DNA of 64,000 nt, from assembly GCA_905250115.1 (NCBI GenBank), contig CAJNOI010000131.1, forward strand, positions 100,692 to 164,691, read 5' to 3'. The translations under genes were made by a program, and so were the position numbers. Position 1 is the first letter of the stretch. Each line of letters opens with the position of its first letter. The notes beneath the pieces are model-generated. The model made no database searches. It worked only from the letters and a program-made list of their open reading frames with translations, and was not told the origin of the DNA. The DNA is from Adineta steineri (Eukaryota; Rotifera; Eurotatoria; Adinetida; Adinetidae). This document shows, piece by piece, positions 1 through 9,707 of this stretch.

Positions 1-1392
1 AAAGCAAATATCATACAATATTTACGTCGTCATCATCGCTATCATCATCGTCGTCGTCGTCATCATCATCCTATGAGAAAACCATCAAAAATGATTTACA
101 CTTAAGTCAATTTACCGATTCATCATCATCATCTTCTTCTTTTTTCTTTTTAACAGCTGTTAATTTAGAAGGTGCTGATTTTGCACCACCAACCATTTTA
201 GCTACAGTTTGTTTAATCTTCTTTTCTTGTTCATCATCTTCATCTGATTCATCTTCATCATCTTCATCATCGGAATCATTACCAGCATTGAAATCCATCT
301 AGACAAATTTAAAATATATTATCGTCTTTATGAACTGAAGAAAATATATTTATTATTTACCGATTCCTCATCATCATCGTCGTCGTCTTCTTCTTCATCA
401 TCGGAATCCACTGTTTTTTTTCCTTTTGGTTGTAAACCATTACTTGTTAATCCTGCTTTTCCTTCAGATGTATCACTTTTAAGCTTTTTCGCATTGGGAC
501 CTATTTGAAAATTAAAACGAATATATGAAAATCTATGCTATCATAATAGTTTCTAAAATGCATTTCTTCGAAAAACAAAGTCTCGATGAAACAATGAATG
601 TTTATCAATTTGAATTTGATCGTAATAAAACTAACTTAACATCTATTATATAGAATTTTTCGCTAAATATTAACCTGAATTATCATTTGTGTCCGATGAT
701 CGTTTTTGTGGTTCGGGACGTTTCGTTTGAAAAGCAACTTTAAGTTGATTATTTTTGTAAGTTGCTCCTTGTTTAACGGCAACTGCTGCTGAAGCATCAT
801 CAGAAAACGATACAAAAGCATGTCTAAAAATATAATTACAATGAATAATTCTAATCAAAATCAAAATTTACCCAGGTCGTTGACCTTCAGCTGAAGTTAA
901 TGTTATATTTTTTGCTTTTGGAAAAAGTTTTTTTAAATCATTTTCTTTGATATCTGCAGGCAGTTGTCCAACATAAACACTGTCTGTCATAAATTCACGT
1001 TTTATTTCACTAAAGTTTCCTCCTCCACGATTTCCACTTTGAAAACCACCTCGACCTCTTCCACCGCCGAAACTACCACCACGATTACCACCTCGACCTC
1101 GATCATTTCCACCGCGACTTTGAAAACCAAAACCACCACCACGACCACCGCCGCCTAGAATGAATAATATAATTTAAACTCTTATATCAAGTTGATAGGT
1201 ACCTCGACCGCCACCACCACCGCCGCCGCCACGGCCAAAACCGCCACGACCAAAACTACCACGACCTAAAACGAAAAATGTTATTCGATTTTTTCTTTGT
1301 ATAGATTACTGTGTACCTCTACCACCTCCACCTCCACCACCACCACCACGTCCGAAACCTCCACGTCCACGTGAATTTTGTCGGTCGGACAT
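1..1392 (-). CDS. RGG-box / RRM / acidic-tail RNA-binding protein (nucleolin-GAR family-like), 3' end at or beyond the window edge
   Basis: Exons on the minus strand: 1317-1392, 1203-1265, 872-1154, 675-823, 361-500, 116-298 and probably 1-70. The protein opens MSDRQNSRGRGGFGRGG and carries about 120 residues of Gly/Arg/Phe repeats. One RRM follows, with RNP2 VYVGQL and RNP1 HAFVSF, then a basic linker and a long Asp/Glu tract. Such proteins bind RNA, typically in the nucleolus; GAR1, nucleolin and fibrillarin share the RGG element. Reading straight through the exon at 116 gives a stop at 107-109. However, the same GAATCG|GTAAAT donor used at 361 occurs there, and a good acceptor at 71-72 opens another poly-Asp stretch, so the acidic tail probably continues. 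The domain order is reversed relative to nucleolin, which is acidic at the N-terminus and RGG at the C-terminus. The RRM assignment is firm; the name is not. Confidence 0.8.
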
Positions 1393-1585
1393 AAGTTTTC
1401 TTCTAAACTAAGATCGATGACAATTAATCTATAAGATATATTTCTAAAAAATAAAATCAATGATCATTGAGGTCTTTTTTTTTAAACTAAGACACGAACA
1501 AAAACAAAAGATATTCGTGATATGTCAAAAACATGTAGATAAAATCCATTAGAAAAAAAAAACACAGAAAGTTAGATGATAAAAA

Positions 1586-2593
1586 CTAATACTGTAATTC
1601 TTCTTTTAACCAATCAAGAAGTTGAGGTGTAAAATAAGTAATAAGAATATCTGCACCGGCACGTCTCATTCCAATTAAACTTTCAATAACTGCTGCTCGT
1701 AATTCAAAAGCATTAGCACGTGCTGCATGCCATAACATTGCATATTCACCGGAGACTTGATAAACAGCTAATGGATGATGAGGAAAACGTTGTTTCACTT
1801 CTTTTATTATATCTAAAAATGGGCCACCAGGTTTTACCATTAACATATCCGCTCCTTCAATAACATCACGTTCAGCAGCTCGAATAGCCAAACCAGTCGA
1901 TGCAGCAGGTAATTGATAAGCACGACGATTACCTGCTGATGGGGCTGATTGAGCTGCATCACGAAATGGACCATAAAAACATGAGGCAAATTTTGAAGAA
2001 TAAGAAAGAACAGCAACTGAACTTGCTAAGTTATTAAGTATTAAAATTTTTTTTATTGCATCGATTCGTCCATCCATCATATCTGATGGTGCTATAATAT
2101 GTGCACCATCTTGAACAAAGCTTAATGCGACTTCAGCTAAACGTTGAATTGATGCTGGATTATCAATTGTACCATCTGTTTTAAGAATTCCACAATGTCC
2201 ATGTGATGTATAACCACATAGACAAAGATCAACAGCTATAGTTAACGAAGGAAATTTTGAACGTAATATTGGTAAACATCGTCGAACAGGTGAATCTTTT
2301 GATGATGCATATTCACCATTTGACGATTTATTTGAACTTGTTGTTACACCAAATACAAGAATTGTTTTTAAACCTTTATTAACTAATGGTAATAAATGAT
2401 CAACGAGAGCATCAACACCATAGCGACGTTGTTCTGGGAAATTGGGAATTTCTTCGCTTGATTCATCTGGAATGAGATCAGTGACAAATACTGGATAAAT
2501 TAATTGATTTATATTAAGCAATGTATTAGAACCATGCCATGATCGAAGGGTTGGATTAAAATAACCACTATGTAACAGATGACTTGCCTCCAT
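1586..2593 (-). CDS. ALAD: Delta-aminolevulinic acid dehydratase (porphobilinogen synthase)
   Basis: Single uninterrupted ORF of 335 residues, the usual length of animal ALAD. The enzyme condenses two 5-aminolevulinate molecules to porphobilinogen, the second step of haem synthesis, in the cytosol as a homo-octamer. The active site is intact. The zinc-cysteine triad DLCLCGYTSHGHC gives Cys124, Cys126 and Cys134 (human 122/124/132). The two active-site lysines are in SYSSKFASCFYGPF (Lys201, human 199) and MLMVKPG (Lys254, human 252). The zinc triad is the animal/fungal type rather than the magnesium type of plants, so vertical inheritance is likely. It lacks introns although most neighbours have one every 100-200 coding bases, which suggests intron loss or a retrocopy origin. 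The start MEASHLLHSGYF aligns with the family N-terminus. Confidence 0.97.
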   Translation of the reverse strand: MEASHLLHSGYFNPTLRSWHGSNTLLNINQLIYPVFVTDLIPDESSEEIPNFPEQRRYGVDALVDHLLPLVNKGLKTILVFGVTTSSNKSSNGEYASSKDSPVRRCLPILRSKFPSLTIAVDLCLCGYTSHGHCGILKTDGTIDNPASIQRLAEVALSFVQDGAHIIAPSDMMDGRIDAIKKILILNNLASSVAVLSYSSKFASCFYGPFRDAAQSAPSAGNRRAYQLPAASTGLAIRAAERDVIEGADMLMVKPGGPFLDIIKEVKQRFPHHPLAVYQVSGEYAMLWHAARANAFELRAAVIESLIGMRRAGADILITYFTPQLLDWLKEELQY

Positions 2594-3129
2594 TGATCGA
2601 AAAAAACCCAGCGAAGTTCAATTTGTTAAAATGTCGTTAAAATCATCTATGGCAGAGAACAAAGAATAATCACATGTTGGTGAACTAAAAGTAACCAATC
2701 AAAATATAATAGACCTATATTTTTCATATATTTATTAAAATAGAACGAAAAAAATCAAGGAACTTTAACGAATTTTCTTTCCTACATTAATCTAGTTTAT
2801 TAAATATAGATATTATTGTTATCATCGTAACTATGGTGATGTCGCTAGTAATTAGTATTATCATTTTACTTTTTTGCTTGTAATGTTTATCATATCATAC
2901 TTCACTAAATCAGATTAGATTACACTATGTTTGATCATGATAGTCGAAGATGAATACAATAGTGACTAAGTATATTTATGCTATAATAAAAGGAAAAATT
3001 CCCCCAAGGATATTATTATTTTATGTATATATATTTAAATAATCAGAATACAATATTTTCAAAATTTGAAATTAAATTCTTTATTGCACAAAATAACATC
3101 TTTATGTTTATGATTTTTGAAATATTCAT
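2594..3129. other. Intergenic spacer between ALAD and the dioxygenase gene
   Basis: 536 bp of AT-rich sequence between two minus-strand genes. It should hold the ALAD promoter/5'UTR and the 3'UTR of the upstream dioxygenase gene. I see no further gene, RNA or repeat. Confidence 0.5.
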
Positions 3130-4200
3130 TTAATATGAATTTGGTCCAATAATAGTTTGTTCTTGAGCAAGATCTGGAAATACTCGACTAACTTTTTCTA
3201 ATAAATAGTCACCATATGTTCCATGAAATGTATGCACACTTGTTTTATCCCATCGATCTTCAGCATCATCATCATTAGCATTAGTATCTGTTACCCCTTC
3301 CATAGGTACTGGTAATACTTCAGCATCCCAATTTGGATCGAGAAAAAATGGAAATGATAATCGGTCACGTGTTGTTGATAAATTACGTACACGATGTGGT
3401 GTTGATCTATAATATCCACCTGACATTCGTTCAAGCATATCACCAATATTACATACAAATGTATTTGCTATTGATGGTGCTTGTATCCATTCATTTTTAC
3501 TCGTTTTGACTTGTAAACCTCCAATATCATCTTGTAATAAAATGGTTAACATACCATAATCAGTATGTTCACCAACACCCCATAAATTTTCATTTCCTTG
3601 TTGTTGACAGAATGAAGCTGGATAATTAAATATACGAAAAAGACAAGTTGGTTCATTACGAAAATAATTTTTATCAAAAAAATCTACATCTAATTTAAGT
3701 GAACGTGCAATACCAGACATGATTAAACGACCAAGATTTTCAACAGCTATCATATAAGTTAATATAACATGACGAAATTCATCATCATTTTTACCAATTG
3801 ATGGAAATTGATTACGTCCATGTAAAGGTATTTTATTGAGAACTTTTGAATGATTATCATCATCAATTTCTGTACCAAAATAAAGACCTTCTTTACCATC
3901 TGGTTTTCCACTTGTTAATTCATTACCAACTGGAAAATAACCACGCCATGCTCGGCCACCTTTACTCATTGCTATTTTCATTTTGTTTTCTAAAGGTTGT
4001 GCAAAAAATTCTCGACTAAAGTCAATTAATTCTTCTTGTAATTTCATTGGTATACCATGATTTTTAACATAAAAAAATCCCCAATCACGACATGCTTGAT
4101 GAATTTGTCTAGCAGTTTCTTCTTGACTACTAGCACTTGAATCAGTTATAAGCAATGGACTTACATCAATAATAGGCAGTGATGTTTGTTGACCCGGCAT
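3130..4200 (-). CDS. 2-oxoglutarate/Fe(II)-dependent dioxygenase, isopenicillin N synthase-like
   Basis: Intronless ORF of 356 residues. An N-terminal DIOX_N-type domain (LPIIDVSPLL, then WGFFYVKNHGIP) precedes the catalytic double-stranded beta helix. The iron ligands are visible as HTDYGMLT (His212, Asp214) and STPHRVRN (His269). The co-substrate-binding Arg/Ser pair is in DRLSFPFF (Arg280, Ser282), so the enzyme should be active. This superfamily hydroxylates, desaturates or cyclises small molecules using O2, Fe(II) and usually 2-oxoglutarate; the substrate cannot be read from sequence. The family is abundant in plants, fungi and bacteria and sporadic in animals, so horizontal acquisition is plausible, and the lack of introns fits. 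Codon use looks like that of its neighbours, so any transfer would be old and ameliorated. A vertical animal homologue is the alternative. Confidence 0.93.
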   Translation of the reverse strand: MPGQQTSLPIIDVSPLLITDSSASSQEETARQIHQACRDWGFFYVKNHGIPMKLQEELIDFSREFFAQPLENKMKIAMSKGGRAWRGYFPVGNELTSGKPDGKEGLYFGTEIDDDNHSKVLNKIPLHGRNQFPSIGKNDDEFRHVILTYMIAVENLGRLIMSGIARSLKLDVDFFDKNYFRNEPTCLFRIFNYPASFCQQQGNENLWGVGEHTDYGMLTILLQDDIGGLQVKTSKNEWIQAPSIANTFVCNIGDMLERMSGGYYRSTPHRVRNLSTTRDRLSFPFFLDPNWDAEVLPVPMEGVTDTNANDDDAEDRWDKTSVHTFHGTYGDYLLEKVSRVFPDLAQEQTIIGPNSY

Positions 4201-5665
4201 CTTTTTTTTTGTTTTATAACTATTGAATAATGTTGCTGCTGTTATCTATATATCTATCTTATCTATTGATGCGTACATAGAAAACGAAAGAAAGGCATTC
4301 GAAAACATGCATTCTTTTTTTAATAACAAAAAGAATTTGTACTTTGCTCTTTTGTCTATTCAATATTTTTGTAATAATAGTACATATCAACGTACAGATA
4401 AATAAATTTATCATATAATACTTATCTGGATCTGGAATATTTTACACAGTTAAATACACAGTGTTTGTCATCAACGACGAGACAAGCTCAAATAGAAGTA
4501 GGCAAAGTACTCGAGAATAAAATACTTGGGATTCTAAATGAAATATATTTTAGTAAAAATTCCTTCAACATTGTGCTAAAACTTCATGAGCTTTTTATAA
4601 TATTTTTATCTTGAAATTTAATAATAAAACTAGTTTGAAAAAAATTGTGAGTATTTCGTTTTTTACATAAACATGGCAGGTTTTCCTTAGCAGTCACTTT
4701 AGAAATTCGTATTGAAACCTCGGAGGATTGATCTTTCAATACATTTCAAGATATAAAAAAATTATGAGAAGAAAGTTTATTGTTTTTCAATTTGATCAAT
4801 TATTTTATGGCTAATGTATAGCTTAGATATCAAGGCTCATAAGACTTTGGTAATGATGTTACCTTAACATTTGCAATAATATCATAGAATGAAAGAGTAA
4901 GAAGTACTCTCTTAAACATCTTAATTAACTATTTTAATTTGTGATTCAATTTACCACAAAAATAGACGCCATAGTTAGTCATGTTTCGAACTCGGGAAAT
5001 TCGGCCTCGGCACATAGTGATCAATGATGTAGTATTAGCAATAGATCTGAATAAAATTATAAAAATATGTAGAAATTTTCATTCTCATCAAAGTCTTCTA
5101 TTTAACATTTATTGTCTTCGTCTGCTAATCAACATATCTTTTGGTCTGTTTCGTATATTTACCTTATTTAATATAGTGCCAAATAATTTTTACTTATTTT
5201 CGGCACAAAGAAAAATAATTACTCATCTACTATGTATCCATATATCTTGAATTGAATATCTCAATGATTACTTTCTCATAAAAACTTTTGTAAGTTCTAT
5301 TTTTTTTAAAAATACAAACATCGATTTTTAATATTTTATAAAAATAATTTGACTCTCTTCTTGTTATATGTTTTTTTATGTGCTATAAAATAGGTAAATA
5401 CAGTCTTGCATATTTATAATACTTTCTACGTCAATGTAAACTCTTCAAAATCAAGTATGTTTTTAAATAAGAGAAGAAATTTCAAGTACATTGATAAGAA
5501 AATCAGGTTTTGATTTTACGATTTACAATTATCATAAAATGAACATAATTGATTCTATTAAAATATTTTTATATTTCAATGAAATGTTTCTTGTAGAACA
5601 TCATTGAATAATATTTACTTCCAGATTAAAATATAAAATATACACTAGAAAACAGAAAAAAAACA
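4201..5665. other. Intergenic region, no gene seen
   Basis: About 1.5 kb between the dioxygenase start and the TRAF-like stop. It is AT-rich with poly-A/T runs. The only longer open frame, 4981-5250 plus strand, has biased low-complexity composition, no recognisable domain and no splice context, so I do not call it. It presumably contains the dioxygenase promoter. Confidence 0.5.
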
Positions 5666-6999
5666 TTATTTGTTACATATTTGTCGTAATTTTAATGTTA
5701 ATTTTAATTGATATGGTTGCATATTATAATTTTCAGTTTCTTTTTGAATCATTTCTTGTTGAATATAAACCGGTAATGCAGGATCTATAGACATAATCTT
5801 TGGTAAAATAGATATAGGTATACTATTTTCTGTAACCATAATTTTAATATATATTGAATCATTACAAACATAAGGGCTATTTTCTTGTTGAATTACAGAT
5901 GATGAAAAAAATTTTGGAATACCACTACCAATATTCATTTCGGATCGTGGTCGTTGAAAACTTCTTGATTTTATATCAGTTCGAAATGATTCGATGATAT
6001 GTTTTTTTGTATCGTTAAGATTATAAAGACAAAATATGGCTTGAAAATCAAATGACCATTTAAGTATAGCGTTACAATTATCATGCATAAGAATAAGAAA
6101 AATAGATGCATAAGTTGATTGATCAATATTATTACCATTTAAATAAATACGAGCACACATTTTATAACCACTTGGTGAAGTATAAAATGGTGATGATGTA
6201 AGAACAGAATTATTATTTCCATCTAGGATAAAAGCTTATAAGTAAATATCTAATACAAGAATATATCTTACTTAATCTACTTAATACATTATCAATTTTC
6301 CATAACAATGTACCATCATGTGAAGCAATACAGTTCTCTTGTTGAGGCAGTCGTTCATCTGGAGCATTTTGTTCCTCTATACTTGTTTTATCAGGTGATG
6401 TTTGAGATAAAATTCTTTCTGACATCTCCATCATCATTCGAAATTGTTTTCGACATTCATCTACATTTTGAATTAATCGTCGAATTTGAGAGAATGCATT
6501 GTTTTTGACATTACCATTAACAAATCTATTTGAATGTTTCATCATTAAATGATTCTTAATAAAGTATATCAATATAATATACATAACAAATATAAATTTA
6601 TATTACTTCATAGTTTTTAAATTCACCAGTCCATTGGCAATAAAAACACCATATATTTAATTTTGTCATGTCCTTTACTACACCACGATCAGAAAACATC
6701 TGAATAAATAATATTTGAAATATAATAAAAAAAGAGTAGACAAATAGTTATATTACTTCGTTTTTGTTTGTTTTTTCGTGACATAGTATACAATCAAGAA
6801 TCATCCTACAAACAACGAGAAGTTATAGTAAAAACTTGGAAAAAAAACAACTTGATTTTTACTGTTGTGAATCAATACAAGCTTGACAAAATCGATGACC
6901 ACACAGAAGTTGAACAGGATCTCGTAGGAGAAGATTGCAAGACCGACATAAATATTTTTCATTCATTGTATTTTTATTTCGACAATCGAAACCAGCCAT
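5666..6999 (-). CDS. TRAF-like RING / zinc-finger / MATH protein
   Basis: Five exons: 6863-6999, 6757-6805, 6607-6699, 6272-6554 and 5666-6222. They join to 1119 nt, or 372 residues. An N-terminal C3HC4 RING is complete across the first intron: Cys18, Cys21, Cys33, His35, Cys38, Cys41, Cys51, Cys54 (CGHRFCQAC, then CILC). The stretch MFSDRGVVKDMTKL and a Cys-x2-Cys-Trp...His zinc finger follow, as in the RING-TRAF-finger junction of TRAF proteins. After a linker, the C-terminal part starts with GTLLWKIDNVLSRL and matches a TRAF/MATH beta-sandwich (about residues 200-372). TRAFs are E3 ligases and adaptors for TNF/Toll receptors acting on NF-kB and JNK. Only one TRAF finger is evident and the coiled coil is short, so the protein is smaller than vertebrate TRAFs. 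The exact orthologue is unclear. Confidence 0.88.
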
Positions 7000-8684
7000 G
7001 ACTTAATTACAAATTGTATGTGAGATAAAAATTATTCTAAAATATATACGTACTAAAGAATAAATATGTTATAAAACCTCTATTCAAGGTACTTATATAT
7101 ACGGAGAGAGAAACTTTTCTACGAAAAGTTGATTTATTTACTTAGCAATAGGATAGTCGTATTAATAAAATAAGAACATATAGAACGGAAAAAAAAACAA
7201 AAAACGTAGATATCATAGGCTGTTGTTGGTAACTACAACAAACTATAGAATAAAGGTAGTTAAGGTATATAGTTCAAGGTAATATTAGAAAGAGTCATCA
7301 AAAAATAAAAAAACGACTATGATTTTGTACAACATATATTTTAATACGTAGTTTTTAAGTATGTGACGCTTTTACTTTTATTTCTCATTATTTGTTGTCT
7401 ATGTTTACAATGATTACTCATATATACATGAATTATAATAAACAGTACTGTAAAATATAAGTTATGATCATATGCAAAAAAACAGATCAGATATAGTGAT
7501 TGAAACAAATAATTAATCATATCTATTTACCTGTATCAGTACAGGTTAAGATTATTTACTTCGTAGATACCAATCAATTTGACATATTTTTATATTTGTG
7601 ATTAATAACATTAAAAACGGAATTAAATCCTACGCCATTTCAATTTCTATTTGGATACAGTAACTTTATACGTATTAAAATGAATTTGTTTTTTATTCTT
7701 TAAAACATAAATATGTGACGTACATACTCCGCCAGTTATTAAAAGCATTTATGGCGATCAAAGAAGTACGATTAGTAATATAGGGGAGTATGTCAAATGC
7801 AAAAAAAGAATTAAAATACAAAGTTTATTTGGTCCAATTGAGGGCATTCTTTCTATTACGCATATGAAATATGCAATCTAATATTATGATTAATGGGAAA
7901 AAATCCATAAAAGACCTTGCATATCGACCACCTGTTGACTTAGATTACATTTCAAGATAAAAAAAAACATTGTCTATATTCTTAAAAACTAAAAATACTT
8001 CGTAGAATGTTAGAAGTATTTGAAATATAACGAAATTGTATATTAACCCTTCTAATACCGTGCATGGACATTTTCGCCCACATGTGTGTAAAATGCTTAA
8101 TTCTCGGTGAAAAACTAAACTAATCGATATCAACTTTTTCCAATATAAATTTTTAAAGCTCTATCATCTGCTAAATATCTCCTTTTCGTTTTCTCTTAAA
8201 TAAGTCAACGTTTTCTTGTAAATGAAAAAAGTTCATGTGATACTATGATTCACCTATATATCTTATTTTTCTGTCTTCTCATCTATTATACCGTAGATAC
8301 GTCGTTGTGTGAAATGTGTGGCGAGAATCCTGATATGTCAGATTAATCAAATATATCAATAATAAAGTTGAATAGAATCGAAGTTTTTATGGTTTATATT
8401 TATGGATAAAAATGTAACAAAGAAATATAAATTCATGTATTAAAAGAAAAGTTATCAAAATGCGATAAGAATAGGACCTCGAAAAAAGAATTATCCTTGA
8501 ACCTTATATTTACACATACTTTTATACGAATATTTAGTTATAGTAGTTGTAAAAAAAAGATTAAGAATTTTACTATTATGAATCAAAATAACAAATATTT
8601 AGTTGATTTATTTTATTAACTATAAATGAAAATGAAAGACAAAAGTAAATAAGTTTAATGTTAATTGTTTATCGTTGAATTAAT
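7000..8684. other. Intergenic region, no gene seen
   Basis: 1.7 kb of AT-rich sequence between the TRAF-like gene start and the nitrobindin-like stop. Open frames here (for example 7945-8133, minus) are short, low-complexity and unsupported. A weak 9-nt inverted pair (ACATACTCC at about 7722 and GGAGTATGT at about 7785) is the only structure noticed. Confidence 0.45.
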
Positions 8685-9254
8685 TTATTCATTTGATATT
8701 TTTCGATATTGAATTGTTAAATGTTCAAATGGTTGTTCATTATTATCCGTTCGACTTGTACTCATAAATACTTTTACGTTTAATATATTGGCATCTTTTT
8801 CATCTAATTGATATTCACGACGAAGTAATTGAACACTTGGATCTTTATTAAAACAAGAACGTCCAATAGTTTTTGTTTCAACAGTGAAACTATTTCCATT
8901 TATATTTCCTTCTTCAACATTAGATAAACCAACATTTTGTACATTTAAATATGATATATTATTTATTGTTTCATCTTTCGGATTAACACGTAAAAAACCC
9001 ATTTCACGATGAAATGGTTTTAATTCATTTGCATTTGTCCATGATACCTTATTATCATTTGTTAATGGTTGAACATTAAACCCATTAATATGAAGAATAA
9101 AATTCGGTTGACCAACATGTTCACATTTAAGTTCACTTAAATACGAAAAAGATTTTCCTTCAAGTTGAATAGTAGCTGATTCCGAACGCCAAACACCTAA
9201 TAACCATTGAATTTTTTCTAAACATTTATGAACAGGAACTTTCGAAAGAGACAT
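8685..9254 (-). CDS. Nitrobindin-like beta-barrel protein (THAP4 C-terminal domain family)
   Basis: Intronless ORF of 189 residues matching the nitrobindin/DUF1794 barrel. The pattern IQWLLGVWRSESATI near the N-terminus, then PFHREMGFLRV, and a C-terminal PFEHLTIQYRK is characteristic. The His in EHL (about residue 178) corresponds to the axial haem ligand. Family members bind ferric haem in a ten-stranded barrel and react with NO or peroxynitrite. In vertebrates the domain is fused to a THAP zinc finger in THAP4; here it stands alone, as in bacteria and plants. The start codon sits directly behind an unpaired splice acceptor (AATTTAG|ATG), suggesting trans-splicing. It is the downstream member of a close same-strand trio, 132 bp after the TOMM5-like gene. 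Confidence 0.9.
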   Translation of the reverse strand: MSLSKVPVHKCLEKIQWLLGVWRSESATIQLEGKSFSYLSELKCEHVGQPNFILHINGFNVQPLTNDNKVSWTNANELKPFHREMGFLRVNPKDETINNISYLNVQNVGLSNVEEGNINGNSFTVETKTIGRSCFNKDPSVQLLRREYQLDEKDANILNVKVFMSTSRTDNNEQPFEHLTIQYRKISNE

Positions 9255-9386
9255 CTAAATTAATACAAAACAAACATGACACATATATATTTAATCTATA
9301 TCTTCTTGTTCTTGTTTTTATTTATGTTTTCAATTTCAAAAGAAAAAAACATAAGAGGAGGAGAAAAAAAACATAATGTATTTGAT

Positions 9387-9602
9387 TTAACGAACACTTT
9401 CGCCCATAACTGCTTCAAGAACATATGGAGCTAAAACGAGAAAAAAATATTTAATTTAAATTTTTTTTTTTTGAAAATTTTCTTTACCTAAATTAATAAG
9501 TCCAACAGCAACAATAAATTGTATAAAGCTTGATTTTACTTGTGAATCAGCCATACGTTTATTTGTATCGGAATCGTCTCCACCTGGTCCACCTAACATC
9601 AT
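9387..9602 (-). CDS. TOMM5: TOMM5-like small subunit of the mitochondrial outer-membrane translocase
   Basis: Two exons, 9488-9602 and 9387-9430, join to 52 residues, too short for a simple ORF scan. The protein has an acidic start, then KRMADSQVKSSFIQFIVAV, then GLINLAPYVLEAVMGES. This fits the TOM5 plan: a basic/acidic cytosolic segment, one helix anchored in the outer membrane, and a conserved Pro soon after the helix. Length is like human TOMM5 (51 residues). The protein stabilises the TOM40 import pore. Two in-frame ATGs occur at the start; the first is assumed. An acceptor (TTTTATTTTAG) lies about 30 nt upstream of the ATG without a matching donor. It lies 105 bp downstream of FAM185A and 132 bp upstream of the nitrobindin-like gene. 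Confidence 0.75.
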
Positions 9603-9707
9603 TTTTAGTGTTTAATATATTAAAATATAATCTAAAATAAAACTCAATGAAAAAATTACATGAGAATATCAAATCAAAACAAAAGCGCAAAAAATAATAA
9701 ATGATAT

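Noticed and set aside
4981..5250. 89-codon plus-strand open frame
   Set aside because: Low-complexity Ile/Phe/Leu translation, no domain, no splice partners, in AT-rich intergenic DNA.
7722..7793. Short inverted repeat ACATACTCC / GGAGTATGT
   Set aside because: Nine bases at about 55-nt spacing in AT-rich DNA is within chance, and no copies were seen elsewhere.
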